64,000 nt of DNA from Hyphomicrobiales bacterium. Its GTDB lineage: Bacteria; Pseudomonadota; Alphaproteobacteria; Rhizobiales; Rhizobiaceae. Within the stretch, counting starts at the first letter, position 1. Each line of letters starts with the position of its first letter. The position numbers and the translations under genes are program-made. The notes under the pieces are model-generated. The model saw nothing but the letters and a program-made list of their open reading frames with translations, was not told the DNA's origin and ran no database searches. The DNA is taken from positions 218,246-282,245 of the forward strand of contig UBYA01000010.1 in NCBI GenBank assembly GCA_900469615.1, in the 5' to 3' direction. Positions 26,675 to 33,736 of the stretch are shown in pieces.

Positions 26675-28255
26675 TCAGGTAAAGGCGTCCGGCATGGAAT
26701 CCTTGCGCTTCTGGATATAGGCAAGCAACGCCTCGTCGATCGCCGGATCGAGCGGCGGTGCTTCGTAGTGATCGAGCCAGGAGCGGCAAAGCGCGTTGGC
26801 GCGTTCCTCGACCCGTTTCTGGCCCTCGATCTCCCACTGCTCGAAGGAGTTGTTGTCGGCAAGCGCCGAGCGATAGAAGGCGGACTGGAAGTTGGCCTGC
26901 GTATGGCTGCAGCCGAGATAATGGCTTCCGGGTCCGACCTCGCGGATGGCATCCAGCGCCTGGCCGTTATCGGAGAGATCGATGCCCTCGGCCATCTTCT
27001 GCATCATGCCGAGCTGATCCTGGTCGATCATGAACTTCTCATAGGAGGAGACGAGACCGCCTTCCAGCCACCCGGCCGCATGAAGCACGAAGTTCGTGCC
27101 GGCCAGCAGCGTCATGTTCAAGGTGTTGGCGGATTCATGGGCAGCCTGCGCATCCGGCACCTTCGACGCGCAAAGCGACCCGCCGGTACGGAATGGCAGA
27201 CCGAGACGGCGGGCAAGCTGTGCAGCACCATAGGAAACGAGCGACGGTTCGGGCGTGCCGAAGGTCGGCGCACCCGATTGCATCGAGATCGATGCGGCAA
27301 AGGTGCCGAACAGGACCGGCGAGCCCTTGCGAATCAACTGCGTGAAGGAAGCGCCGGCCAGCACCTCGGCCAGAATCTGCGTCAGCGTGCCGGCAACCGT
27401 CACCGGGCTCATCGCCCCGGAAAGGATGAAGGGAGAAACGACCGACGCCTGATTGTGCTTCGCATAGACTTTCAGGGCGCCGAGCATGGTCTCGTCGAAT
27501 ACCATCGGCGAATTGGCGTTGATGAGGTTCAGCGTCACGCAATTGTTCTCGACGAAATCGTCGCCGAACACGATTTTCGCCATCGCGATGGTGTCCTCGG
27601 CGCGCTCCGGTGCCGTGACCGACCCCATGAACGGCTTGTCGGAATATTTGATATGGCTGTAGATCATGTCGAGATGACGCTTGTTCACCGGAATGTCCAC
27701 AGGCTCGCAAACCGTGCCGCCCGAAGAATGCATCGATGGCGCCATGTAGGCGAGCTTCACGAAATTGCGGAAATCCTCGATCGTCGCGTAGCGACGGTTG
27801 CCCTCGAGGTCGCGCACGAAGGGCGGTCCGTAGACGGGCGCGAAGATCGTCGCCTTGCCGCCGACATGGGCGTTGCGGACGCTGTTGCGCGCGTGCCAGG
27901 TAAATTCCTTCGGCGCCGTCTTCAGAAGCTCGCGGCAAAGCCCCTTCGGGAAATGGACGCGCTGGCCGCGCACGTCGGCGCCGGCTTCCTTCCACAGAGC
28001 AAGCGCTTCCGCATCGTCGCGGAACTCGATACCGATTTCCTCGAGCACCGTGTCGGCATTGCGCTCGATGAGCTGCAGGCCTTCTTCGTCGAGCACTTCA
28101 TAGACGCCGATCTTCCGCACGATATAAGGAAGCGAAGGGCCAGGGCCGCCGCCGCTGCGGGAAGCGCGCCGAGCGGCAGCCCCCCTGCCCTCGCTGCGCG
28201 AACGCCGTCCACCGCCCTCGTTGCCTGCAGCCGGTTGCTCAATCATATCGTCCAT
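26675..28255 (-). CDS. MttB-superfamily corrinoid-dependent methyltransferase (non-pyrrolysine)
   Basis: A 526-residue member of the trimethylamine methyltransferase (MttB) superfamily, which moves a methyl group from a quaternary amine to the cobalt of a corrinoid protein. Family stretches are GIEFRDDAEALALWKEAGADV, HFPKGLC, HARNSVRNAHVGGKATIFAPVYGPPFV, MHSSGGTVCEPVDIPVNKRHLDM, VSPFILSGAMSPVTVAGTL and GSHYLGCSHTQANFQSAFY. The frame is open throughout with no in-frame amber codon, so it is not a pyrrolysine enzyme; such members (MtgB, MtpB, MtcB types) demethylate glycine betaine, proline betaine or carnitine. The first 40 residues are a low-complexity Gly/Arg extension. GAGGAAA precedes the ATG. 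The gene is divergent from the corrinoid protein gene at 28516. Substrate is not determined. Confidence 0.9.
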   Translation of the reverse strand: MDDMIEQPAAGNEGGGRRSRSEGRGAAARRASRSGGGPGPSLPYIVRKIGVYEVLDEEGLQLIERNADTVLEEIGIEFRDDAEALALWKEAGADVRGQRVHFPKGLCRELLKTAPKEFTWHARNSVRNAHVGGKATIFAPVYGPPFVRDLEGNRRYATIEDFRNFVKLAYMAPSMHSSGGTVCEPVDIPVNKRHLDMIYSHIKYSDKPFMGSVTAPERAEDTIAMAKIVFGDDFVENNCVTLNLINANSPMVFDETMLGALKVYAKHNQASVVSPFILSGAMSPVTVAGTLTQILAEVLAGASFTQLIRKGSPVLFGTFAASISMQSGAPTFGTPEPSLVSYGAAQLARRLGLPFRTGGSLCASKVPDAQAAHESANTLNMTLLAGTNFVLHAAGWLEGGLVSSYEKFMIDQDQLGMMQKMAEGIDLSDNGQALDAIREVGPGSHYLGCSHTQANFQSAFYRSALADNNSFEQWEIEGQKRVEERANALCRSWLDHYEAPPLDPAIDEALLAYIQKRKDSMPDAFT

Positions 28256-28407
28256 GATGTTTCCTCACTCCTGCGCATGGATGCGTCTTTCGTGACACTA
28301 TGCTACCCGATTCCGCCGTGCGGACGTTCCTTAATGCGCCAGCAACTAGCATAGGACAGACATCGAACGACATTATCGGCTCCGCGTCGTCCGTCGCGAT
28401 TGATCCG

Positions 28408-28419
28408 TGCGACGTCGCA
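28408..28419. promoter_or_regulatory. palindrome in the divergent promoter region of the methyltransferase and corrinoid-protein genes
   Basis: The perfect palindrome TGCGACGTCGCA lies in the 251-base region between the two divergent genes, in a place where an activator or repressor could control both. The core GACGTCGC recurs upstream of bmt (16271-16278) and upstream of the 30336 gene (30246-30253). Site function is inferred. Confidence 0.35.
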
Positions 28420-28515
28420 TTCGAAAAGAGTTTTAGCAAGCTTCAGGTCTATCGATAATAGCGACAGTGTTTTATACAAGCCCATGATGCATCGCACGAA
28501 AACGGGATGGAGCGG

Positions 28516-29217
28516 ATGTCTGACGACGAAATCATTCTCTCGGAACTTTCTGATGAAGAACTCGTGCAACAGATGCACGACGACCTTTACGACGGCTTGA
28601 AGGAGGAGATCGAAGAAGCGACGCAGATCCTTCTCGATCGCGGCTGGACCCCTTATGACGTGCTGACGCAGGCGCTCGTCGAAGGCATGCGCATCGTCGG
28701 CATCGACTTCCGCGACGGCATTCTCTTCGTTCCGGAAGTTCTGCTCTCGGCCAATGCGATGAAGGCCGGCATGGCGATCCTGCGTCCGCTGCTGGCCCAG
28801 ACCGGCGCCCCGAAGCTCGGCAAGATGGTGATCGGCACCGTCAAGGGCGACATTCACGACATCGGCAAGAATCTCGTCGGCATGATGATGGAAGGCGCCG
28901 GCTTCGATGTCATCGATCTCGGCATCAACAATCCGGTCGAAAACTACCTCGATGCCATCGAACGCGAGCAGCCTGATATTCTCGGCATGTCGGCCTTGCT
29001 GACCACGACGATGCCTTACATGAAGGTCGTCATCGATACGCTGAAGGAAAAGGGCCTGCGCGACGATTACGTCGTTCTGGTCGGCGGTGCGCCGCTGAAC
29101 GAAGAGTTCGGCAAGGCCGTGGGTGCCGACGCCTATTGTCGCGATGCTGCCGTAGCGGTTGAAACCGCCAAGGAATTCATGAAGCGCAAGCACAATAGCC
29201 TGGCTGCGGGAGCCTGA
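28516..29217 (+). CDS. corrinoid protein (MttC/MtgC-like)
   Basis: The cobalamin-carrying partner of an MttB-type methyltransferase. The N-terminal helical cap (about residues 15-95, with LLDRGWTPYDVLTQALVEGMRIVGIDFRDGILFVPEVLLSANAM motifs) precedes a Rossmann B12 domain with the cobalt-ligand motif GDIHDIGKNLVGMM; the histidine is residue 114 from this start. Later motifs are SALLTTTMPYMKVVI and VLVGGAPLN. A second ATG three codons upstream (28507) is equally in frame; I prefer 28516 because GGAG sits just before it. Length (233) is typical. It likely accepts a methyl group from the enzyme at 26675 and gives it to the methyltransferase at 32421. Confidence 0.92.
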   Translation: MSDDEIILSELSDEELVQQMHDDLYDGLKEEIEEATQILLDRGWTPYDVLTQALVEGMRIVGIDFRDGILFVPEVLLSANAMKAGMAILRPLLAQTGAPKLGKMVIGTVKGDIHDIGKNLVGMMMEGAGFDVIDLGINNPVENYLDAIEREQPDILGMSALLTTTMPYMKVVIDTLKEKGLRDDYVVLVGGAPLNEEFGKAVGADAYCRDAAVAVETAKEFMKRKHNSLAAGA

Positions 29218-29234
29218 TTGCGGCAATCCCGGAA

Positions 29235-29262
29235 CCGGAGGCAGTTCATGGGTTGCCTCCGG
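29235..29262 (+). terminator. hairpin after the corrinoid-protein gene
   Basis: CCGGAGGCA and TGCCTCCGG arms around a ten-base loop, 18 bases past the stop codon, without a T-run. It could end or stabilise the corrinoid-protein message before the oppositely oriented lipoprotein gene. Confidence 0.55.
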
Positions 29263-29279
29263 CCCGTCGGCATCCCAAA

Positions 29280-29441
29280 TCAGTTGTTGGCCGCCCTCTT
29301 GACGGTGTGACCGGCATCCTCGGTCGCGTTGACCGCATTTGCAGTATCTCTGCCCATGCCGCGAATTGTATTGGCGCATGAAGCAAGGACCATGAGAACT
29401 GCGCAGGCGGCTGCAATTTTGGTGAGTGTCGGTGCGGTCAT
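29280..29441 (-). CDS. entericidin A/B-family lipoprotein (53 residues)
   Basis: A 53-residue frame encoding MTAPTLTKIAAACAVLMV, the lipobox LASC (cysteine at residue 22), then ANTIRGMGRDTANAVNATEDA. This is the standard entericidin EcnA/EcnB pattern: a signal peptide II site followed by a short Gly/Asn/Ala-rich amphipathic segment. GGAGG stands about ten bases before the ATG. It is encoded opposite to, and placed between, the corrinoid protein and DUF1638 genes, so it interrupts the module. Entericidins are small membrane lipoproteins tied to stress-induced lysis in enterics; the role here is unknown. Confidence 0.85.
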   Translation of the reverse strand: MTAPTLTKIAAACAVLMVLASCANTIRGMGRDTANAVNATEDAGHTVKRAANN

Positions 29442-29466
29442 GGTTGGGAACCCCCTCCAGGTGAAT

Positions 29467-30099
29467 ATGGATCAACAAAAAGCGGAGACAAATTCTCCGC
29501 TGGATAAACGCGCGACAAAGCAAAAAGTTCATGTGATCGCGTGCGGCGCAATCGCGCGCGAGATACTGGCGATCACCAGAATAAATAGCCTCGACCACAT
29601 CGATCTTCACTGTCTTCCGGCAATCTACCATTCCTACCCGCAAAAGATCGCTCCGGCTCTGGAGCAGGCGATTGCATCGGCACGTTCGCGCGGCTTCGAG
29701 AAGATCTTCATCGGCTATGCCGATTGCGGCACAGGGGGCGCTATCGACAAGATTTGCGAACGCGAGGGAATAGAGCGCCTTTCCGGCCCGCACTGTTATT
29801 CCTTCTTCACGGGCAACGAGGCCTTCGCGGCGCGCGACGATGACGTCACCTCGTTTTTCCTCACCGATTTTCTGGCCCGTCAGTTCGAATCCTTCGTCGT
29901 CGTCCCGCTTGGTCTGGACCGGCATCCGGAACTGCGCGACATGTATTTCGGCAACTATCGCAAGGTAGTCTACCTGTCGCAGGAGGAGGACCCGGTGCTG
30001 CAGGCCAAGGCAAGGGAAGCCGCCGAATATCTCGGCCTGGACTATGAATATCGCTTTACCGGTTATGGCGATCTGGCGCGTGAATTGCCGATCGCCTGA
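29467..30099 (+). CDS. DUF1638 family protein
   Basis: A 210-residue cytoplasmic protein of the DUF1638 family: KVHVIACGAIAREILAI at the N-terminus, LHCLPAIYHSYPQKIAPALEQAI, FIGYADCGTGGAIDKICEREGIERLSGPHCYSFFTG and FVVVPLGLDRHPELRDMYFGNYRKVVYL. Conserved cysteines (ACG, YADCGTGG, GPHCY) may bind a metal or cofactor. The frame runs open back to 29329, but that part lies opposite the lipoprotein gene; the ATG at 29467 with AGGTGA upstream is preferred. I know of DUF1638 genes recurring beside corrinoid methyltransferases, which suggests a supporting role, but no biochemical function is established. Confidence 0.8.
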   Translation: MDQQKAETNSPLDKRATKQKVHVIACGAIAREILAITRINSLDHIDLHCLPAIYHSYPQKIAPALEQAIASARSRGFEKIFIGYADCGTGGAIDKICEREGIERLSGPHCYSFFTGNEAFAARDDDVTSFFLTDFLARQFESFVVVPLGLDRHPELRDMYFGNYRKVVYLSQEEDPVLQAKAREAAEYLGLDYEYRFTGYGDLARELPIA

Positions 30100-30245
30100 T
30101 TGCGACAACCATGTCGCTTGCAAGCCAATTTTATCTTTACCGCGATCGACATGCCGGAGCCTCACAGAGATTCAGCTACAGTTCGGACCCGGCGGTTTCA
30201 AAGGAGAATGCCCGTCAGCGATACTTGTGGACGAGGTTTTCATGT

Positions 30246-30253
30246 GACGTCGC
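30246..30253. promoter_or_regulatory. GACGTCGC motif in the 236-base gap before the MetV-side operon
   Basis: The gap 30100-30335 has no convincing gene. It holds a small hairpin GCGACAACCATGTCGC (30102-30117) just after the DUF1638 stop, and this GACGTCGC core shared with two other upstream regions in the window. Its role is not shown. Confidence 0.25.
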
Positions 30254-30335
30254 TTTTCGGCATATGGCGCGTCGTGGCGAGCGCAGTCCGATGATCGGCC
30301 GACGTGCATTCTTGTGTGAAGAGGAGATTTTGTGC

Positions 30336-30638
30336 ATGGCGGATCGCATTGTCGTCTACTGGCGGGATATCCCGGCCCAGGTGATTATAAAAAAGGGCAG
30401 GCAGACGGCAAAACGCGAGCTTTCGCTGCGCTTTACCGAGGCAATCGACATGTGCGCCATGCGCACGGGCGCGGCCGAAACCGACGACTATCTTGCCGAA
30501 TGGCGCAAGGCGAATCCTGTGCCGGTATCCGACGATCTTGAAGCCGAAGCGGACAAGGCGGCGGCCGAACTCGAGGCTGCATACGATCGCGAACGGCTGG
30601 TGGCGCTCGTGAAGGCCGGAGGCCGCGACAATGGCTGA
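30336..30638 (+). CDS. 'virulence factor' family small protein (PF13769-like)
   Basis: A 100-residue protein starting MADRIVVYWRDIPAQVIIKKG and continuing AKRELSLRFTEAIDMCAMRTGAAETDDYLAEWRK, which fits the small family named 'virulence factor' in alphaproteobacteria. The name comes from old mutant screens and says little about chemistry. The frame is open to 30111, but GAGGAG lies about nine bases before the ATG at 30336. Its end overlaps the start of the MetV-like gene by 8 bases, so it is part of the methyl operon. It may be an assembly or redox helper; this is inference. Confidence 0.7.
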   Translation: MADRIVVYWRDIPAQVIIKKGRQTAKRELSLRFTEAIDMCAMRTGAAETDDYLAEWRKANPVPVSDDLEAEADKAAAELEAAYDRERLVALVKAGGRDNG

Positions 30639-31209
30639 CGCCGTTCAAAAGCCCGGCAACGCTGCCGCGGCGGCAAAGGCTGCCAGCGGCGCCTATACGC
30701 CGGCGGGCGTCTCGCCCAACCGCCGCGCCCGGCGCAAATATACGATCCGCCTCTGGGCCGTCCGTCACTCCCGCTTCTTCGAATGGTTCTATCGTCGCTT
30801 CGCCGACGCCTTTCTTTTGCTTCATCCGCTCTGGAAGGCATTCGGCTATGACCGCGTGGAGCGCCCGATCACCTTCATCGAACGCAATGTGAAGGGCTTC
30901 CTGTTCGATTGCCGTATGTGCGGCCAGTGCGCGCTGTCGTCGACAGGCATGTCCTGCCCGATGAACTGTCCCAAGCAGTTGCGCAATGGCCCCTGCGGCG
31001 GCGTGCGAGCCAATGGCAATTGCGAGGTCGAGCCCGACATGCCCTGCGTCTGGGTACAGGCCTGGAACGGCTCGAGAAACATGACCCATGGCGATGCGAT
31101 CCTGAAGGTGCAGAAACCGGTAAACCAGTCGTTGCGTGAAACCTCTTCCTGGCTCCGCGTCACGGCGGAGGCGGCAGCAGCCCGCGAAGCGGCGAAAAAG
31201 GAAGCCTGA
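30631..31209 (+). CDS. MetV-like cysteine-rich partner of methylenetetrahydrofolate reductase
   Basis: A 192-residue protein with the 'MTHFR C-terminal' (PF12225, MetV) motif: cysteines at 94, 97 and 100 (FDCRMCGQC), 109 and 113 (SCPMNCPK), 122 (NGPCGG), 131 and 139. In acetogens MetV is the zinc- or iron-sulfur-binding small subunit of the MetVF methylene-THF reductase. The residues before it (about 1-85) are basic and aromatic (RRARRKYTIRLWAVRHSRFFEWFYRRF), perhaps membrane- or partner-binding. It sits directly before the MetF-like gene with a 3-base gap. Family fit is clear; cluster type and physical partnership are inferred. Confidence 0.85.
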   Translation: MADAVQKPGNAAAAAKAASGAYTPAGVSPNRRARRKYTIRLWAVRHSRFFEWFYRRFADAFLLLHPLWKAFGYDRVERPITFIERNVKGFLFDCRMCGQCALSSTGMSCPMNCPKQLRNGPCGGVRANGNCEVEPDMPCVWVQAWNGSRNMTHGDAILKVQKPVNQSLRETSSWLRVTAEAAAAREAAKKEA

Positions 31210-31212
31210 CGG

Positions 31213-32319
31213 ATGGCGCAGATCGACGAAAACCCGCTCGGCGTGCACCTGCCGCTCGATCCCCTGCCTGGCCATTACTCGCTCGGACGGCTGGAGCGCG
31301 TACTTCGTCGCGGCGAATTCGCCGTCACCGCCGAGCTCAACCCTCCCGACAGCGCCAATCCGGAAGACGTCTACGAACGCGCCGCCATCTTCGAAGGCTG
31401 GGTGGACGGGATCAATGCCGTCGATGCCTCCGGCGCCAATTGCCATATGTCTTCCGTCGGGATCTGCGCCCTGCTAACACGCATGGGCTATGCGCCCATC
31501 ATGCAGATCGCCTGCCGCGACAAGAACCGCATCGCAATCCAGGGCGACGTGCTGGGAGCCGCCGCCATGGGCGTGTGCAACATCATGTGCCTGACCGGCG
31601 ACGGCGTGCAGGCCGGCGACCAGCCCGGCGCCAAGCCGGTCTTCGATCTCGATTGCATGTCGTTGCTGGAAACCGTGCGCATCATGCGCGACAACGCCAA
31701 ATTCCTCTCCGGCCGCAAGCTGACGTCGCCGCCGAAAGTCTTTCTCGGCGCGGCCATCAACCCCTTCGCGCCGCCTTACGACTTCCGCCCCTATCGGCTG
31801 GCGAAGAAGATCGAGGCCGGGGCGCAATTCGTCCAGAGCCAGTATTGCTACGACGTGCCGATGTTCCGCGAATATATGAAGAAGGTGCGCGACCTCGGGT
31901 TGAACGAGAAATGCTTCATCCTCGTCGGCGTCGGGCCCCTCGCCTCGGCAAAGACCGCCCGCTGGATGCGCTCCAACGTGCCCGGCGTCCACATTCCCGA
32001 TGCCGTCATCAAGCGCATCGAGGGCGCGCAGGACCAGAAGAAGGAAGGCAAGCAGCTCTGCATCGACATCATCAACGAGGTGAAGGAGATCGAGGGCGTT
32101 TCCGGAGTTCACGTCATGGCCTATCGCCAGGAGGAATATGTCGCCGAAATGGTGCATGACTCCGGTGTGCTGAAGGGCCGCCGGCCCTGGAAGCGCGAGG
32201 CGGGCCGCACCGACGCCCTCGTCGCCGAACGGCTGCACCAGATCAGCGAAGGCAAGGAAGAGAACCAGCAGGCGATGGCGGAGCTTGCTGCCCATCATAC
32301 GCCGCAGCAGGCACATTGA
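31213..32319 (+). CDS. MetF-like methylenetetrahydrofolate reductase
   Basis: A 368-residue flavoprotein of the methylene-THF reductase family. Family stretches are FAVTAELNPPDSANPEDVYERA, VDGINAVDASGANCHMSS, PIMQIACRDKNRIAIQGDVLGAAAMGVCNIMCLTGDGVQAGDQPGAKPVFDLD, FLGAAINPFAPP, AGAQFVQSQYCYDVPMF, and a C-terminal VHVMAYRQEEYVAEMVHDSG. It is longer than enterobacterial MetF and follows the MetV-like gene directly. In this context it most likely runs in the oxidising direction, turning methyl-THF from demethylation into methylene-THF for serine synthesis or C1 oxidation. The electron acceptor is not readable. Confidence 0.88.
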   Translation: MAQIDENPLGVHLPLDPLPGHYSLGRLERVLRRGEFAVTAELNPPDSANPEDVYERAAIFEGWVDGINAVDASGANCHMSSVGICALLTRMGYAPIMQIACRDKNRIAIQGDVLGAAAMGVCNIMCLTGDGVQAGDQPGAKPVFDLDCMSLLETVRIMRDNAKFLSGRKLTSPPKVFLGAAINPFAPPYDFRPYRLAKKIEAGAQFVQSQYCYDVPMFREYMKKVRDLGLNEKCFILVGVGPLASAKTARWMRSNVPGVHIPDAVIKRIEGAQDQKKEGKQLCIDIINEVKEIEGVSGVHVMAYRQEEYVAEMVHDSGVLKGRRPWKREAGRTDALVAERLHQISEGKEENQQAMAELAAHHTPQQAH

Positions 32320-32420
32320 ATTCATAGACCGCCGCCGAACGGCGGAGGAACCGACCGGCTTGTAACCCAATTCATCGCACGATAGACCAGCTATCGCGCC
32401 AACTGACCAGAGGACCAGAT

Positions 32421-33386
32421 ATGACGCGTACCATCGTTGCCTCAGCCACTCGCGAGATCGTCATCGGTTTCGACCAGCCGTTTTGCGTGATCGGCGAACG
32501 CATCAACCCGACGGGACGCAAGAAGCTCGCCGCCGAGATGATCGAAGGCAATTTCGACACCGTCATCAAGGACGCGCTCGAACAGGTCGCGGCCGGCGCC
32601 ACCATGCTGGACGTCAACGCAGGCGTGACCTCGGTCAACCCGAACGAGACGGAGCCGGGCCTGCTCGTGCAGACGCTGGAGATCGTGCAGGGCCTGGTCG
32701 ACGTGCCGCTTTCGATCGACAGCTCGGTCACGGCGGCCATCGAAGCGGCCCTTAAGGTCGCCAAGGGCCGGCCGCTGGTCAATTCGGTCACGGGCGAAGA
32801 GGAAAAGCTCGAAGCGATCCTGCCGCTCGTCAAGAAATACGATGTGCCCGTCGTCGCGATCTCGAACGATGAAACCGGCATCTCCATGGATCCGGATGTC
32901 CGCTTCGCCGTCGCCAAGAAGATCGTCGAGCGCGCCATGGACCACGGCATCAAGCCCGAGGATATCGTCGTCGATCCGCTCGTCATGCCGATCGGCGCGC
33001 TGGGCGACGCCGGCCGTCAGGTCTTCGCGCTGCTGCATCGCCTGCGCAACGAACTGAAGGTCAACACCACCTGCGGCCTTTCCAACATCTCCTTCGGCCT
33101 CCCGCACCGTCACGGCATCAATGCCGGCTTCATTCCCATGGTCATCGGCGCAGGCATGACCTCCGCCATCATGAACCCCTGCCGCCCGCAGGAAATGGAA
33201 GCCGTGCGCGCGGCCAACGTGCTGAACGGCACGGATGCCAATTGCACCAACTGGATCATGACCTATCGTGACTTCAAGCCGGCGGAAGGCGGCGCCACGG
33301 CGCAGCCGACGCCTGCCCCGGTTGCAGGTGGCGGACGCCGCGGCGGTCGCGCGGCCCGCGCCGGCGCAGGCGCTACGAGGGAATAG
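32421..33386 (+). CDS. methyltetrahydrofolate:corrinoid methyltransferase (MtgA/AcsE-like)
   Basis: A 321-residue pterin-binding TIM-barrel enzyme that moves methyl groups between a corrinoid protein and tetrahydrofolate. It shows the pterin motifs FCVIGERINPTGRKKLAAEM, AAGATMLDVNAGV, LSIDSSVTAAIEAAL, PLVNSVTGEEEKLE, VVDPLVMPIGAL and NTTCGLSNISFGLPHRHGIN, typical of MtgA, AcsE and the MetH pterin domain. It lacks a cobalamin domain and needs a partner, presumably the protein at 28516. The last 30 residues are a Gly/Arg/Ala-rich tail (GGGRRGGRAARAGAGATRE) not needed for the barrel. The direction here is likely corrinoid to THF. Confidence 0.9.
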   Translation: MTRTIVASATREIVIGFDQPFCVIGERINPTGRKKLAAEMIEGNFDTVIKDALEQVAAGATMLDVNAGVTSVNPNETEPGLLVQTLEIVQGLVDVPLSIDSSVTAAIEAALKVAKGRPLVNSVTGEEEKLEAILPLVKKYDVPVVAISNDETGISMDPDVRFAVAKKIVERAMDHGIKPEDIVVDPLVMPIGALGDAGRQVFALLHRLRNELKVNTTCGLSNISFGLPHRHGINAGFIPMVIGAGMTSAIMNPCRPQEMEAVRAANVLNGTDANCTNWIMTYRDFKPAEGGATAQPTPAPVAGGGRRGGRAARAGAGATRE

Positions 33387-33388
33387 CC

Positions 33389-33724
33389 ATGGCATCCGGT
33401 CGCGGCCTTTCCAACGATCTTGCTACGCTGTGGCTGCAATCGCCCGTCGTGATCGCGATGCGAATGCAGCAAATGTGGATGGATGCGCTGGCCGGCAGCG
33501 TGAATGCGGCTGAAATGAACCGCATGGTCTCGGAAAAGATGATGGCTGCGGCCGAAAGCGCCGTCGCCGTCAACGCCGCCATGATGCAGCAGGGCATTGC
33601 GATGCTGACGGCCGGCGCCCCCACAAGCAAGGAGCAGCGCCGCATTGCCGATGCGGTCGCTCACGCCGCGATAAAACCTTATAGCAGGCGCGTTCGCTCG
33701 AACGCGCGCCGCCTTACCAAGTAG
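33389..33724 (+). CDS. phasin-like helical protein of unknown function
   Basis: A 111-residue protein, 2 bases after the methyltransferase gene. It is almost wholly helical and rich in Met, Ala and Gln (MASGRGLSNDLATLWLQSP, RMQQMWMDALAGS, MVSEKMMAAAESAVAVNAAMMQQG), ending in a basic tail (YSRRVRSNARRLTK). The amphipathic style recalls phasins that coat polyhydroxyalkanoate granules, but I cannot claim membership. Its tight placement between the methyl-THF methyltransferase and the activator suggests a structural or scaffold role in the same system. Confidence 0.65.
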   Translation: MASGRGLSNDLATLWLQSPVVIAMRMQQMWMDALAGSVNAAEMNRMVSEKMMAAAESAVAVNAAMMQQGIAMLTAGAPTSKEQRRIADAVAHAAIKPYSRRVRSNARRLTK

Positions 33725-33736
33725 AAAGGCTGATCC

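Noticed and set aside
26675..28255. Pyrrolysine-containing trimethylamine methyltransferase
   Set aside because: The frame runs uninterrupted through the family signature region, with no in-frame TAG, and no pyl genes are present in the window.
26594..30165. Long frames opposite the methyltransferase (26594-28354, plus) and opposite the corrinoid-protein and DUF1638 genes (28303-30165, minus)
   Set aside because: Both lie over genes with clear family motifs on the other strand and lack any recognisable domain.
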